A program made the position numbers and the translations under genes. A stretch of 46,213 nucleotides of DNA from Oscillospiraceae bacterium (GTDB lineage Bacteria > Bacillota > Clostridia > Oscillospirales > Oscillospiraceae), in NCBI GenBank assembly GCA_902778115.1, contig CACYWG010000016.1, forward strand, positions 1 through 46,213. Reading direction: 5' to 3'. This document shows, piece by piece, positions 1 through 7,259 of this stretch. The notes below the pieces were generated by a model that had not been told where the DNA came from, did no database searches, and saw nothing but the letters and a program-made list of their open reading frames with translations. Every line of letters begins with the position of its first letter. The first letter of the stretch is position 1.

Positions 1-1
1 C

Positions 2-55
2 TCCATGATGGCATATGCTGAAAAACATGTCTATGATGAGACGGAAAAAGATTAG
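2..55 (+). CDS. C-terminal end of an unidentified CDS (partial)
   Basis: An open frame enters from the left window edge and ends at TAG 53-55, giving a 17-residue tail with the reading SMMAYAEKHVYDETEKD. The tail is hydrophilic and acidic. It is too short to assign a family, and it could be a chance open frame. The next strong signal downstream is a terminator hairpin about 110 bases later, which fits the end of a transcription unit. Confidence 0.35.
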   Translation, partial: SMMAYAEKHVYDETEKD

Positions 56-163
56 TTCATTGGGATGTGAAAGCAAAGCACATCTAATAAAGCGCATCTT
101 ATCTGACTTGGTGTGAAGAATAACGATTAACCTTTTTTGTTGAAACAGTAATCTTTAGCCATG

Positions 164-203
164 AAAAAGAATCCCTCACCGCACGGTGGGGGATTCTTTT
201 TGC
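164..203 (+). terminator. intrinsic terminator, possibly bidirectional
   Basis: A 17-bp near-perfect inverted repeat (164-180 with 185-201, loop GCAC, one G-U pair) ends in TTTTT on the plus strand and begins with AAAAA, so it can stop transcription both ways. It separates the gene end at the left edge from the minus-strand TIR gene. Bases 56-163 hold no gene that I can support. Confidence 0.8.
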
Positions 204-264
204 TTCCAGCAGCCGGAAAGCCGCCCATGCTGCATTCCTTGATGATTGGAAATGAGCCTCTACG

Positions 265-1113
265 CTAATCAATGTCCCGGATCACCGCTTTGCCGGATGC
301 CGCGTTTACTTCTATCTTGTACTCAGTGCCGTCCTGGTTCTGAAACTCGACGTTATAGATGTAAATTCCCTTTAAAATGCTGCCGTCGTGTTTGAGACTC
401 AGGTTGATATAATCCACATAAAAGCTTCGGGCTGTCTCTTCCCCGACCAGTTCCTGAAAGCATCCTTCGGCAGCAGCGAGCGCTTCTTCCCGGGAAAGGC
501 TGACGGAATGCGCGGCAGAGACGGAGGCTGGAACAAACCAGATCCCGCAGAGCACGGCCGCTGTCAGGGCGACTCCCAGCACGGCTTTCAGAAGCTTTCT
601 GATCGGCTTTTTGCTTTTCTTGACAGGGACGTTTGTTGATCCGCCCGCAATCTTGCCGCCTTTTTTAGCGTTTTTTTCGGCTGACTCGGACTCAGCAGGA
701 ATCTGTATTGCGTGATAAAGCCGTTCATAGAATTCGTGATCATCCATTCGATACTTCATCAGCGCAAAAATATTTCCTATCTGCAGCGCCATTCCCGGTG
801 TGATGTCGGCATCTTCCAAAAAAATATTGATGGTCTTGATGCCCTTGGAAACCGAATAGTGCATCTCTTTGCGGCAATTGCTTGAGACCGCATAAGCATT
901 GGAGACAAAAGCGATCATCATATTGGCTGAGGCAAGACGCTCTGCGATATACTCCGGCCACTCGCTTCCGACTTCTATACCGTCATCAAACCAGAAGCGC
1001 ACACCGTTTCGCTCCAGATTTTCAAGTACGCTCCCCACCGCCTGTTCGTCGGCGTGAGCGTAGCTGATAAAAATATAGGGTTCATTTCCCTTATATGGTT
1101 TCAGCCCGTTCAT
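265..1113 (-). CDS. TIR-domain protein with TM segment and PepSY-like C-terminus
   Basis: The product is 282 aa. Residues ~11-130 form a TIR domain: EPYIFISYAHAD opening strand, FWFDDGIEVGSEW loop, and SNCRKEM with Glu83 at the position of the catalytic glutamate of NADase TIR domains. A Lys/Arg-rich linker leads to one membrane helix (~172-195). The ~80-residue tail (SREEALAAAEGCFQEL... then YKIEVNAASGKAVIRDID) resembles a PepSY domain and would lie outside the cell. The ATG at 1113 is chosen over an upstream in-frame start at 1188 because GAGGTG (1118-1123) lies just before it. The gene is more AT-rich than its neighbours, which suggests acquisition. Known: bacterial TIR domains often cleave NAD+ in defence. 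Inference: this one may act as a membrane-linked sensor or effector. No partner defence gene is visible in the window. Confidence 0.75.
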   Translation of the reverse strand: MNGLKPYKGNEPYIFISYAHADEQAVGSVLENLERNGVRFWFDDGIEVGSEWPEYIAERLASANMMIAFVSNAYAVSSNCRKEMHYSVSKGIKTINIFLEDADITPGMALQIGNIFALMKYRMDDHEFYERLYHAIQIPAESESAEKNAKKGGKIAGGSTNVPVKKSKKPIRKLLKAVLGVALTAAVLCGIWFVPASVSAAHSVSLSREEALAAAEGCFQELVGEETARSFYVDYINLSLKHDGSILKGIYIYNVEFQNQDGTEYKIEVNAASGKAVIRDID

Positions 1114-1208
1114 CCTGCACCTCTGTTTCTGCATTGATAAGACAAAAACTCCGCTTGTTGATTGTCCGTATTTTCTGCTTTGGCTCAATACGGCGGGGAT
1201 CGATTATG

Positions 1209-1541
1209 TTATTTCCGGTTTTCCATGCCCCAGTCGCAGAGCTTGTCGAGCACCTTGACCAGCGAATGGCCGCGCTCGGTCAGCGAATACTCCACCTTCG
1301 GCGGGATCTGGGGGTAGACCGTCCTCACGATCAGCCCGTCGGCCTCCAGCTCCCTGAGATTCTGGCTCAGGGTCTTGTCGGCCACCTTTTTCAGATACCG
1401 CTGCATCTCGTTGAAACGCACCGGCTCATACTCCATCAGACAGTACAGGATGATGGGCTTGTACTTGCCGGCGATCAGCGAGAGCGTATAGCTGTAGCCC
1501 GTTTCGCTGAAATCCGCGGTTTCGATGCGCTTGCGATCCAT
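1209..1541 (-). CDS. HxlR-family transcriptional regulator
   Basis: The protein is 110 aa, the usual size for HxlR (MarR-like winged helix) regulators. The family pattern is clear: GKYKPIILYCLMEYEPVRFNEMQRYL, then KTLSQNLRELEADGLIVRTVYPQIPPKVEYSLTERG. Two cysteines (Cys34 and one near the C-terminus) could be redox sensors as in YodB/HypR, but this is inference. GGAGGAAAGT gives a strong ribosome site before ATG 1541. The gene is divergent from a flavin reductase and shares with it an inverted repeat at 1556-1582, so it probably represses the reductase gene and itself. Confidence 0.88.
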   Translation of the reverse strand: MDRKRIETADFSETGYSYTLSLIAGKYKPIILYCLMEYEPVRFNEMQRYLKKVADKTLSQNLRELEADGLIVRTVYPQIPPKVEYSLTERGHSLVKVLDKLCDWGMENRK

Positions 1542-1555
1542 ACTTTCCTCCGGGT

Positions 1556-1582
1556 AAGTACCTTACAATCATGTAGGTACTT
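1556..1582. promoter_or_regulatory. probable HxlR operator
   Basis: AAGTACCT (1556-1563) and AGGTACTT (1575-1582) form a perfect 8-bp inverted repeat separated by 11 bases. It lies in the 146-bp divergent region between the HxlR gene and the flavin reductase gene. Two helical turns between half-site centres suits a dimeric winged-helix regulator. Confidence 0.65.
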
Positions 1583-1687
1583 GATTATCGTTCGGCTTTA
1601 TGATAGCATTTTTACAGCAGGAATGCAAGTATAAACCGGAGCGGACCGGTTCCCGGGCGCTCCGACCGAAAAACAAGGAGAAGCTCA

Positions 1688-2260
1688 ATGAAAGATTTTG
1701 GAGTACAGCCCTTTCTGTTCCCGATGCCCGTCTATATGATCGGCACCTACAACGAGGATGACAGTGTCGACGCCATGGCGATGGCCTGGGGCGGCATCTG
1801 CGCGGAGAACATGGTCGCCCTCAATCTGGAGGAGGATCACAAGACCGTCGCCAACCTCAAGGCCCGCGGCGCCTTCACCCTTTCCGTCCCCGGCAGGGAC
1901 ACCCTCGTCGAATCCGACTTCATGGGCATCGCCAGCGCCAACAAGTTTGCCGACAAGTTTGAGCGCACCGGGCTCCATGCGGAAAAGAGCAGCCGCGTGG
2001 ACGCGCCCATTATCAAGGAGTATCCGCTGACGCTGGAATGCAAGGTCGTGGAGATGCAGGAGCAGCCCTACGGCCTGCGCGTGTTGGGCGAGATCGTCAA
2101 CGTGATGGCCGATGAAAAGGTGCTGGACGACAGCGGGAAAATCGACTGCGGCAAGCTGGACACCTTCCTGTTCGACCAGATGCGCTTTGATTACTACGCC
2201 GTCGGCGAAGTCTGCGGCAGGGCCTGGCACTCCGGCGCGCCGCTCGTGAAAGAAAAATAA
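1688..2260 (+). CDS. flavin reductase-like FMN-binding protein
   Basis: The 190-aa protein belongs to the flavin reductase-like/flavoredoxin family, a split-barrel FMN-binding fold. The N-terminal PMPVYMIGTYNEDDSVDAMA and AWGGIC segment and the conserved ANLKARGAFTLSVP motif match the family core. The C-terminal part (FGVQ... to FDQMRFDYYAVGE) also fits. It would be a cytoplasmic NAD(P)H- or ferredoxin-linked flavoprotein. AAGGAG precedes ATG 1688 at normal spacing. It is divergent from an HxlR regulator, an arrangement seen for quinone- or disulfide-stress flavoproteins. The physiological substrate cannot be told from sequence. Confidence 0.85.
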   Translation: MKDFGVQPFLFPMPVYMIGTYNEDDSVDAMAMAWGGICAENMVALNLEEDHKTVANLKARGAFTLSVPGRDTLVESDFMGIASANKFADKFERTGLHAEKSSRVDAPIIKEYPLTLECKVVEMQEQPYGLRVLGEIVNVMADEKVLDDSGKIDCGKLDTFLFDQMRFDYYAVGEVCGRAWHSGAPLVKEK

Positions 2261-2299
2261 GCGCTTGCTCTTCGATCGGACAAACAAGTAACAACAGTC

Positions 2300-2341
2300 A
2301 GAAATCCCCTTTTGCCTGCGGCAAAAGGGGATTTCTTTTTC
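2300..2341 (+). terminator. intrinsic terminator after flavin reductase gene
   Basis: A perfect 17-bp inverted repeat (2300-2316 with 2320-2336, loop TGC) is followed by a T run to 2341. Confidence 0.9.
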
Positions 2342-2386
2342 ATTTCCTGCCGCCGCGTAAAAAACGCAAAGAATCCGGCGCGTATC

Positions 2387-2415
2387 TTGCAGGATCGGAA
2401 AAAGATGAGTATAAT
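2387..2415 (+). promoter_or_regulatory. sigma-A promoter for feoAB
   Basis: TTGCAG (2387-2392), a 17-base spacer, and a perfect TATAAT (2410-2415) lie 66 bases before the feoAB start. I saw no obvious Fur box overlapping it. Confidence 0.75.
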
Positions 2416-2480
2416 ACCATTCTGGAATGATGGCGTGCGGGAGCGGCTCCCGGTGCGCCATGTGTGGGAGAGAGAAAAGA

Positions 2481-4826
2481 ATGAGACTGAACGAATTGAA
2501 AACGGGCCAAAGCGCCCGGATTGAGCGCGTCGGCGGAGAGGGCGCGCTGCGGCAGCACTTTCTGGACATGGGCGTGATCCCGGGCGCCGAGGTGACGCTG
2601 GTCAAGCTTGCGCCGCTGGGCGACCCGATGGAGCTGCGCATCCACGGCTATGAGCTGACGCTGCGCCTCGCGGACGCGGAGAAGATCGAGATCGCGGGCA
2701 TCGAAAAAGCGGCCGATCGCAAAGGACCGGCCGAGCGCAAAAGAACGGCTCACCCGGGCCTCGGCGAAGAAGGAAAGTTCCACCCGAAGGGCACCGGCGA
2801 TCCGCTCCCGGACGGTACGGTGCTCAGCTTCGCGCTCGTCGGCAACCAGAACAGCGGCAAGACGACGCTTTTCAATCAGCTGACCGGCGCCAACCAGCAC
2901 GTCGGCAACTTCCCCGGCGTGACGGTGGACCGCAAGGACGGTGTGATCCGCGGCCACAGCGACACCTCCATCACCGACCTGCCGGGCATCTACTCCATGT
3001 CGCCCTATTCCAGCGAGGAGCTGGTCTCGCGCGACTTCGTGCTCCGGGAAAAGCCCCGGGCGATCATCAATATCGTCGATGCCACCAACATCGAGCGAAA
3101 CCTCTATCTGACGATGCAGCTGCTGGAGATGAACGTTCCGATGGTGGTCGCGCTGAACATGATGGACGAGCTGACCGGCAACGGCGGCACCGTGGATGTC
3201 AACGCCATGGAGTCCATGCTGGGCGTGCCGGTGGTGCCGATCTCGGCGGCCAAGAACCAGGGCGTGGACGAACTGGTGCGCCATGCCGTGCATATCGCCA
3301 AATACCAGGAAAAGCCTCTGCGGCAGGACTTCTGCGGCGCGGAGGATCACGGCGGCGCGGTGCACCGCGCGCTGCACGCCGTCATCCATCTGATCGAGGA
3401 CCATGCGGTCCGTGCTGGCCTTCCCGTGCGCTTTGCGGCCAGCAAGCTCATCGAGGGCGACAGCCGCATCGCCGAGCAGCTGGAGCTGGATCAGAACGAG
3501 TCGGAGATGCTGGAGCACATCGTGCTGCAGATGGAGAAGGAGCGCGGCCTCGACCGCAGCGCCGCCATCGCGGACATGCGCTTTGAATACATCAAAAAGG
3601 TCTGCGACCGCTGCGTCATCAAACCCCGCGAGAGCCGCGAGCACAAGCGCAGCGAGCGCCTGGACCGGGTCCTCACCGGCAAATATACGGCTATCCCGAT
3701 GTTCATCGCCATCATGGGCCTGGTCTTCTTCCTGACCTTCTTCCTCATCGGCCCCTTCCTGCAGGACCTGCTGGCCGAGGGGATCGACGCGCTGGCCGGG
3801 CTGACGGAGCGGGCCATGCAGGCCGGGCACGTCAACCAGGCCGTCCAGAGCCTGGTGCTCAAGGGCATTTTCGAGGGCGTCGGCAGTGTGGTCAGTTTCC
3901 TGCCCCTCATCGTGACGCTGTTTCTGTTCCTCTCTCTGCTGGAGGACAGCGGCTATATCGCCCGCGTCGCCTTCTTTATGGACAAGCTCCTGCGCCGGAT
4001 CGGCCTTTCGGGCCGCAGCATCGTGCCGATGCTGATCGGCTTCGGCTGCACGGTGCCCGCCGTGATGTCCACCCGCACGCTGCCGAGCGACCGTGACCGC
4101 CGCATGACGATCCTGCTCACGCCCTTCATGTCCTGCACGGCGAAGCTGCCGATCTACAGCTTCTTCGTTGCAGCGTTTTTCCCGAAAAACAGCTGGCTCA
4201 TTATCACGGGGCTGTATCTGCTGGGCATCGTGACCGGCATCCTGGTCGCGCTGCTGTATAAAAAGACGCTCTTCCAGGGCGAAGCGGTGCCCTTCGTGAT
4301 GGAGCTGCCGAACTACCGCCTGCCCAGCGCGCGCAATGTTCTGCAGCTGCTGTGGGAGAAGGCAAAGGACTTCCTGCAGCGCGCCTTTTCGGTGATCCTG
4401 ATCGCCACGATCGTCGTCTGGTTCCTGCAGAGCTTTGACTTCGGCTTCAATCTGGTGGAGGATTCGCACGCGAGTATCCTCGCCGCCGTGTCCGGCCTGC
4501 TGGTGCCGCTGTTCCGGCCCATCGGACTCGGCGACTGGCGGATTGTCACCTCGCTCATCAGCGGCTTCATGGCCAAGGAGAGCGTGGTGTCCGTGATGGA
4601 GATCCTCTTTTCCGCCGAGGGCGTCAGCACCGCGCTCAGCACGCTCACGGCGGCATCGCTTCTGGTATTCAGCCTGCTGTATACGCCCTGCGTGGCGGCC
4701 ATCGCCTCCATCAAGCGCGAGCTCGGCGGCCGCTGGGCGGTCTATGTGGTGCTGTGGCAGTGTGCGATCGCCTGGATCGCGGCGCTGCTGGTGCGTCTGA
4801 TCGGGCTGCTGCTGGGAATGGGGTGA
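2481..4826 (+). CDS. feoB: FeoA-FeoB fusion, ferrous iron transporter
   Basis: The 781-aa protein imports Fe(II) across the cytoplasmic membrane. Residues 1-~72 are a FeoA SH3-like domain (MRLNELKTGQSARIERVGGE...). A short linker leads to the FeoB G domain, with G1 GNQNSGKTT, G3 DLPGIYS and G4 NMMDE. Then comes the GTPase-associated helical region and a membrane part from ~residue 395 with the Gate motifs GFGCTVPAVMSTRTL and YTPCVAAIASIKREL. The ATG at 2481 is preferred over an upstream start at 2427: GGGAGAGAG lies before it, and FeoA begins exactly there. The FeoA fusion is common in Clostridia. A Cys-rich small protein follows 3 bases after the stop, so the two are probably one operon. Confidence 0.95.
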   Translation: MRLNELKTGQSARIERVGGEGALRQHFLDMGVIPGAEVTLVKLAPLGDPMELRIHGYELTLRLADAEKIEIAGIEKAADRKGPAERKRTAHPGLGEEGKFHPKGTGDPLPDGTVLSFALVGNQNSGKTTLFNQLTGANQHVGNFPGVTVDRKDGVIRGHSDTSITDLPGIYSMSPYSSEELVSRDFVLREKPRAIINIVDATNIERNLYLTMQLLEMNVPMVVALNMMDELTGNGGTVDVNAMESMLGVPVVPISAAKNQGVDELVRHAVHIAKYQEKPLRQDFCGAEDHGGAVHRALHAVIHLIEDHAVRAGLPVRFAASKLIEGDSRIAEQLELDQNESEMLEHIVLQMEKERGLDRSAAIADMRFEYIKKVCDRCVIKPRESREHKRSERLDRVLTGKYTAIPMFIAIMGLVFFLTFFLIGPFLQDLLAEGIDALAGLTERAMQAGHVNQAVQSLVLKGIFEGVGSVVSFLPLIVTLFLFLSLLEDSGYIARVAFFMDKLLRRIGLSGRSIVPMLIGFGCTVPAVMSTRTLPSDRDRRMTILLTPFMSCTAKLPIYSFFVAAFFPKNSWLIITGLYLLGIVTGILVALLYKKTLFQGEAVPFVMELPNYRLPSARNVLQLLWEKAKDFLQRAFSVILIATIVVWFLQSFDFGFNLVEDSHASILAAVSGLLVPLFRPIGLGDWRIVTSLISGFMAKESVVSVMEILFSAEGVSTALSTLTAASLLVFSLLYTPCVAAIASIKRELGGRWAVYVVLWQCAIAWIAALLVRLIGLLLGMG

Positions 4827-4829
4827 AGA

Positions 4830-5021
4830 ATGAACGTCTGGGACATCCTGATCCTGCTCGCGGTCGCTGTGATGATCGGCCTGGCCGTGCGCGCGATCCG
4901 CGGCGGCAAGGCAGGCTCCTGCCATAAGGGCGGGAGCTGCTCTGCCTGCTGCGAGAACTGTGCCATGGGCTGCGATCATTGTGAAAAAAAGACTGCCCGC
5001 ACCAAAGGCGCGGACAGATAG
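4830..5021 (+). CDS. FeoB-associated Cys-rich membrane protein
   Basis: The 63-aa protein has an N-terminal membrane helix (WDILILLAVAVMIGLAVRAI) and a short cytoplasmic tail with six cysteines (SCHKGGSCSACCENCAMGCDHC, listed by region 30-51). This is the FeoB-associated Cys-rich small protein family, often next to feoB in Firmicutes. The gene starts 3 bases after the feoB stop behind GGGGTGAAG. The cysteines may bind iron or hold the Feo complex together; this is inference. Confidence 0.88.
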   Translation: MNVWDILILLAVAVMIGLAVRAIRGGKAGSCHKGGSCSACCENCAMGCDHCEKKTARTKGADR

Positions 5022-5040
5022 GGAAGATAAAGTTAAATCC

Positions 5041-5068
5041 GAATTCCGAATTACGAATTCTGAATTTC
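5041..5068. repeat. four tandem heptamers GAATTNN
   Basis: GAATTCC, GAATTAC, GAATTCT and GAATTTC follow each other without a gap. The stop codon of the minus-strand CDF gene (5051-5053) and its last codons lie inside this array, so the repeat sets the C-terminal residues of that protein. Confidence 0.75.
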
Positions 5069-5944
5069 CCCCGGATTGACGTGCACCATGATGTGCTTGA
5101 CCGCGGGGAACTCCGCCTCGATCCGGTCGTGTACCTGCTCGGCGATGGCATGCGCCTCGACGAGCGGGAGACTGCCGTCGACCCGGATCTCCAGATCCAC
5201 GTAGATCTTGCTGCCGAACTCCCGGGTCTGCAGACGGTCGATGCCGAGCACCTCCCGCTGCGACAGCACGCAGTCGGCGATGCGCTGTTCCGTCTCCGCG
5301 TCGCAGGCGCGGTCCACCATTTTTCCGGTGGCGTCCTTGAAGATGTCATAGGCCGCCTTGAGGATGAACAGGCAGATCAGCAGGCTCGCGATCGGCTCCA
5401 TGATCGGGTAGCCGAGGCGCGCGCCCGCGATGCCGATCAGCGCGCCGACGGAAGAGAGCGCGTCGCTGCGGTGGTGCCAGGCGTTGGCCATCAGCGCGGC
5501 GGAATTGAGGCGCCTGGCGTAATGGCGCGTGTACCAGTACATGGCCTCCTTGCAGGCGATGGACACCGCCGCCGCGATGAGCGCCAGCAGCCCGGGGATC
5601 ACCGCCGCCTTTTCACCGGCTCCGATGCTTTCCACCGCCCCGTAGCCGATCAGCAGACCGGTGACGGCGAGCACCACGGCCAGGACGATCGCCGCGACGC
5701 ATTCGAAGCGCTCGTGCCCGTAAGGGTGGTCGCGGTCGGCCTCGCGGGCGGAGAGCTTCACGCCGATGATGACAATAAAGCTGCTCAGCACATCCGAGGC
5801 GGAGTGCACCGCATCGCTGATCATCGCGCCGGAGTGCGCCAGGATGCCGGCCAGCAGCTTGAATACGGAAAGCGCCGCGTTGCCGGCGACGCTCACAAGA
5901 GAGACCCGCGTGGCGGTTTTTTCAAAATCAAGAGTCTGCGTCAT
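5051..5944 (-). CDS. CDF-family divalent metal efflux transporter
   Basis: The 297-aa protein is a cation diffusion facilitator, a proton-coupled exporter of divalent metals. Both membrane metal-site motifs are present: SDAVHSASD in TM2 and HHRSD in TM5. About six membrane helices precede a cytoplasmic ferredoxin-like domain (~205-290) ending in KHIMVHVNPGE. ATG 5944 is preferred over an upstream in-frame start at 6046 because AGGAGG sits just before it and the CDF homology starts there. The upstream NiCo-type riboswitch suggests that nickel or cobalt is the inducing metal. A heptamer repeat overlaps the stop codon. Metal choice cannot be settled from the protein sequence alone. Confidence 0.93.
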   Translation of the reverse strand: MTQTLDFEKTATRVSLVSVAGNAALSVFKLLAGILAHSGAMISDAVHSASDVLSSFIVIIGVKLSAREADRDHPYGHERFECVAAIVLAVVLAVTGLLIGYGAVESIGAGEKAAVIPGLLALIAAAVSIACKEAMYWYTRHYARRLNSAALMANAWHHRSDALSSVGALIGIAGARLGYPIMEPIASLLICLFILKAAYDIFKDATGKMVDRACDAETEQRIADCVLSQREVLGIDRLQTREFGSKIYVDLEIRVDGSLPLVEAHAIAEQVHDRIEAEFPAVKHIMVHVNPGEIQNS

Positions 5945-5966
5945 GGAAAAGCCTCCTTCTCCGGGT

Positions 5967-6007
5967 AAAAAAAGAACCCCGGGAATCAGATCCTTCTGTC
6001 CCGTGGG
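5967..6007 (-). terminator. riboswitch expression platform (conditional terminator)
   Basis: On the minus strand CCC-A-CGGGA (6007-5999) pairs with TCCCGGGG (5984-5977) around one bulged A, and TTCTTTTTTT (5976-5967) follows. The left arm is the same sequence that forms the last aptamer hairpin and the GGGACAG junction strand, so aptamer folding and termination exclude each other. Confidence 0.82.
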
Positions 6008-6070
6008 TGATCCACTGTCACGTTTGTGACCCGGCTCCGAGCGCAAGCGCTCCGGCCTGTTCAGTATAGG
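5992..6070 (-). ncRNA. NiCo (czcD-type) riboswitch aptamer
   Basis: Reading the minus strand, the leader has three consecutive hairpins: GAGCG/CGCTC (6052-6039), GTCAC/GTGAC (6030-6017) and GTGG/CCAC (6015-6003). They are separated by the conserved junction strands ACAGGC (6060-6055), AGCCGGG (6036-6030) and GGGACAG (6002-5996). A weak closing helix (CCT..CTG with CAG.AGG) makes a four-way junction. This order of hairpins and junction strands is that of the NiCo riboswitch, known to sit before CDF exporters and to relieve termination when Co(II) or Ni(II) binds. An overlapping terminator and a CDF gene follow directly. Recognised from memory of the consensus; a covariance-model search would confirm it. 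Confidence 0.83.
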
Positions 6071-6104
6071 CTATGCGGCCGCCCGGCTGCATAGAACGCA
6101 ATTA

Positions 6105-6133
6105 TTATTATCAGACAGGCGGCTGTTTGTCAA
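6105..6133 (-). promoter_or_regulatory. promoter of the riboswitch-CDF unit
   Basis: On the minus strand TTGACA (6133-6128), exactly 17 bases, then TAATAA (6110-6105). It places the start site about 30 bases before the aptamer. Confidence 0.8.
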
Positions 6134-6164
6134 GCGCCCGCCGAAGAAATCAGGAGGAACGAAG

Positions 6165-6389
6165 ATGGATATTTATAAAGAGCTGGAACTGCAGGACTGC
6201 CCGTATTGCGGCGGCGCCGGGCTTCTGGAAGAGGAAAACGGCTGGTGCTGGTATGTGATGTGCGTGGACTGCGGCTCGCATACGGCGCATTTTGAATACA
6301 AGACCCCTGAAGACCGCTTTGATGCCGCCCGCAAGGCGGCGCATCTGTGGAACATCGGCAAGGTCGTGCGCAGCGACCTCAGCGAGTAA
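6165..6389 (+). CDS. Lar-like zinc-ribbon protein
   Basis: The 74-aa protein carries two CxxC pairs (CPYCGG at ~14-19 and CVDCGS at ~36-41) and the tail DAARKAAHLWNIG. This is the pattern of the Lar restriction-alleviation family, small zinc-ribbon proteins frequent in phages and in Clostridia. AGGAGG precedes ATG 6165 with a normal gap. The gene is divergent from the CDF unit and 14 bases upstream of proC. A real anti-restriction role is not shown; the family name is a label from distant relatives. Confidence 0.72.
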   Translation: MDIYKELELQDCPYCGGAGLLEEENGWCWYVMCVDCGSHTAHFEYKTPEDRFDAARKAAHLWNIGKVVRSDLSE

Positions 6390-6403
6390 GAGAGGAGCCG
6401 GAC

Positions 6404-7189
6404 ATGGCGGTCATAGGCTTTATCGGAACGGGAAACATGGGCTCCGCGCTGGCGCGCGGCGCGGCAAAATCCGGCTGCGCGGAGCGGCTGCTGCTGGCTA
6501 ACCGCAGCCCGGAGAAGGCGCAGCGTCTGGCGGAGGAACTCGGCGGAGAGGCTGTGGACAACCGGCGCGCGGCGGCGGAAGCGGATTTTCTGTTTCTTGC
6601 CGTCAAGCCGCAGATGCTCGCCGGCATGCTCGACGGCATCCGCGACGTGCTGGATGCGCGGCAGGACCGCTTTGTGATTGTCTCCCTGTGCGCGGGCAAG
6701 GACCTTCGCACGCTGGCCGGGCTTGTCGGGGAGCGGCCGATCATCCGCATCATGCCGAACATCCCCGTCGCCGTCGGCAGCGGCATCACGCTCATGACGG
6801 CCTCTCCGCTCGTGACGGAGGAAGAAAAAGCGCTGCTGAAGGCCGTACTCGGCGCCACGGGACTGGTCTCGGAGCTGGACGAGCACATGATGGACGCCGC
6901 CGGCTTTACCGGCTGCGGCCCGGCCTTCGCGGCGATGTTCGTCGAGGCGCTCTCTGACGGCGCCGTCGCCTGCGGGCTGCCGCGCCGCCTGGCGCTGGAG
7001 TACGCGGCGCAGATGCTCAAGGGCACGGCGGAGCTGCTGCTTGAGACCGGGGAGCACCCCGCCTCGCTGAAGGACCGCGTCTGCTCGCCGGCGGGCAGCA
7101 CGATCCAGGGCGTGCGCCGCCTGGAGGAGAGCGCGTTCCGCGCGGCGGTCATGAACGCTGTCATCGCCTGCTACGAAAAGAAATTCTGA
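6404..7189 (+). CDS. proC: pyrroline-5-carboxylate reductase
   Basis: The 261-aa cytoplasmic enzyme reduces pyrroline-5-carboxylate to proline with NAD(P)H. The Rossmann start MAVIGFIGTGNMGSALARG, the FLAVKPQM segment, IIRIMPNIPVAVGSG and the C-terminal signature GCGPAF ... SPAGSTIQGV are all present. Length matches the family. The ATG at 6404 is chosen over an earlier frame start at 6347: AGAGGAG lies before it and the Rossmann strand begins there. It follows the Lar-like gene by 14 bases and is followed by a hairpin. Confidence 0.95.
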   Translation: MAVIGFIGTGNMGSALARGAAKSGCAERLLLANRSPEKAQRLAEELGGEAVDNRRAAAEADFLFLAVKPQMLAGMLDGIRDVLDARQDRFVIVSLCAGKDLRTLAGLVGERPIIRIMPNIPVAVGSGITLMTASPLVTEEEKALLKAVLGATGLVSELDEHMMDAAGFTGCGPAFAAMFVEALSDGAVACGLPRRLALEYAAQMLKGTAELLLETGEHPASLKDRVCSPAGSTIQGVRRLEESAFRAAVMNAVIACYEKKF

Positions 7190-7192
7190 ACG

Positions 7193-7226
7193 AACGCCGG
7201 GCCGGTCTTTCAATCGGCCCGGCGTT
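7193..7226 (+). terminator. hairpin after proC
   Basis: A perfect 12-bp inverted repeat (7193-7204 with 7215-7226) is followed by only a short T-rich stretch. It is probably a terminator, but weak on the U tract. Confidence 0.65.
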
Positions 7227-7259
7227 TCATATAATCTTCCACAGGGGAGGGGGGACCGA

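Noticed and set aside
2340..4979. 879-codon minus-strand open frame opposite feoAB
   Set aside because: It is an antisense shadow of a GC-rich coding sequence. The product is low-complexity (His/Gln/Asp/Arg-rich) and resembles no family; the FeoA-FeoB frame explains the region.
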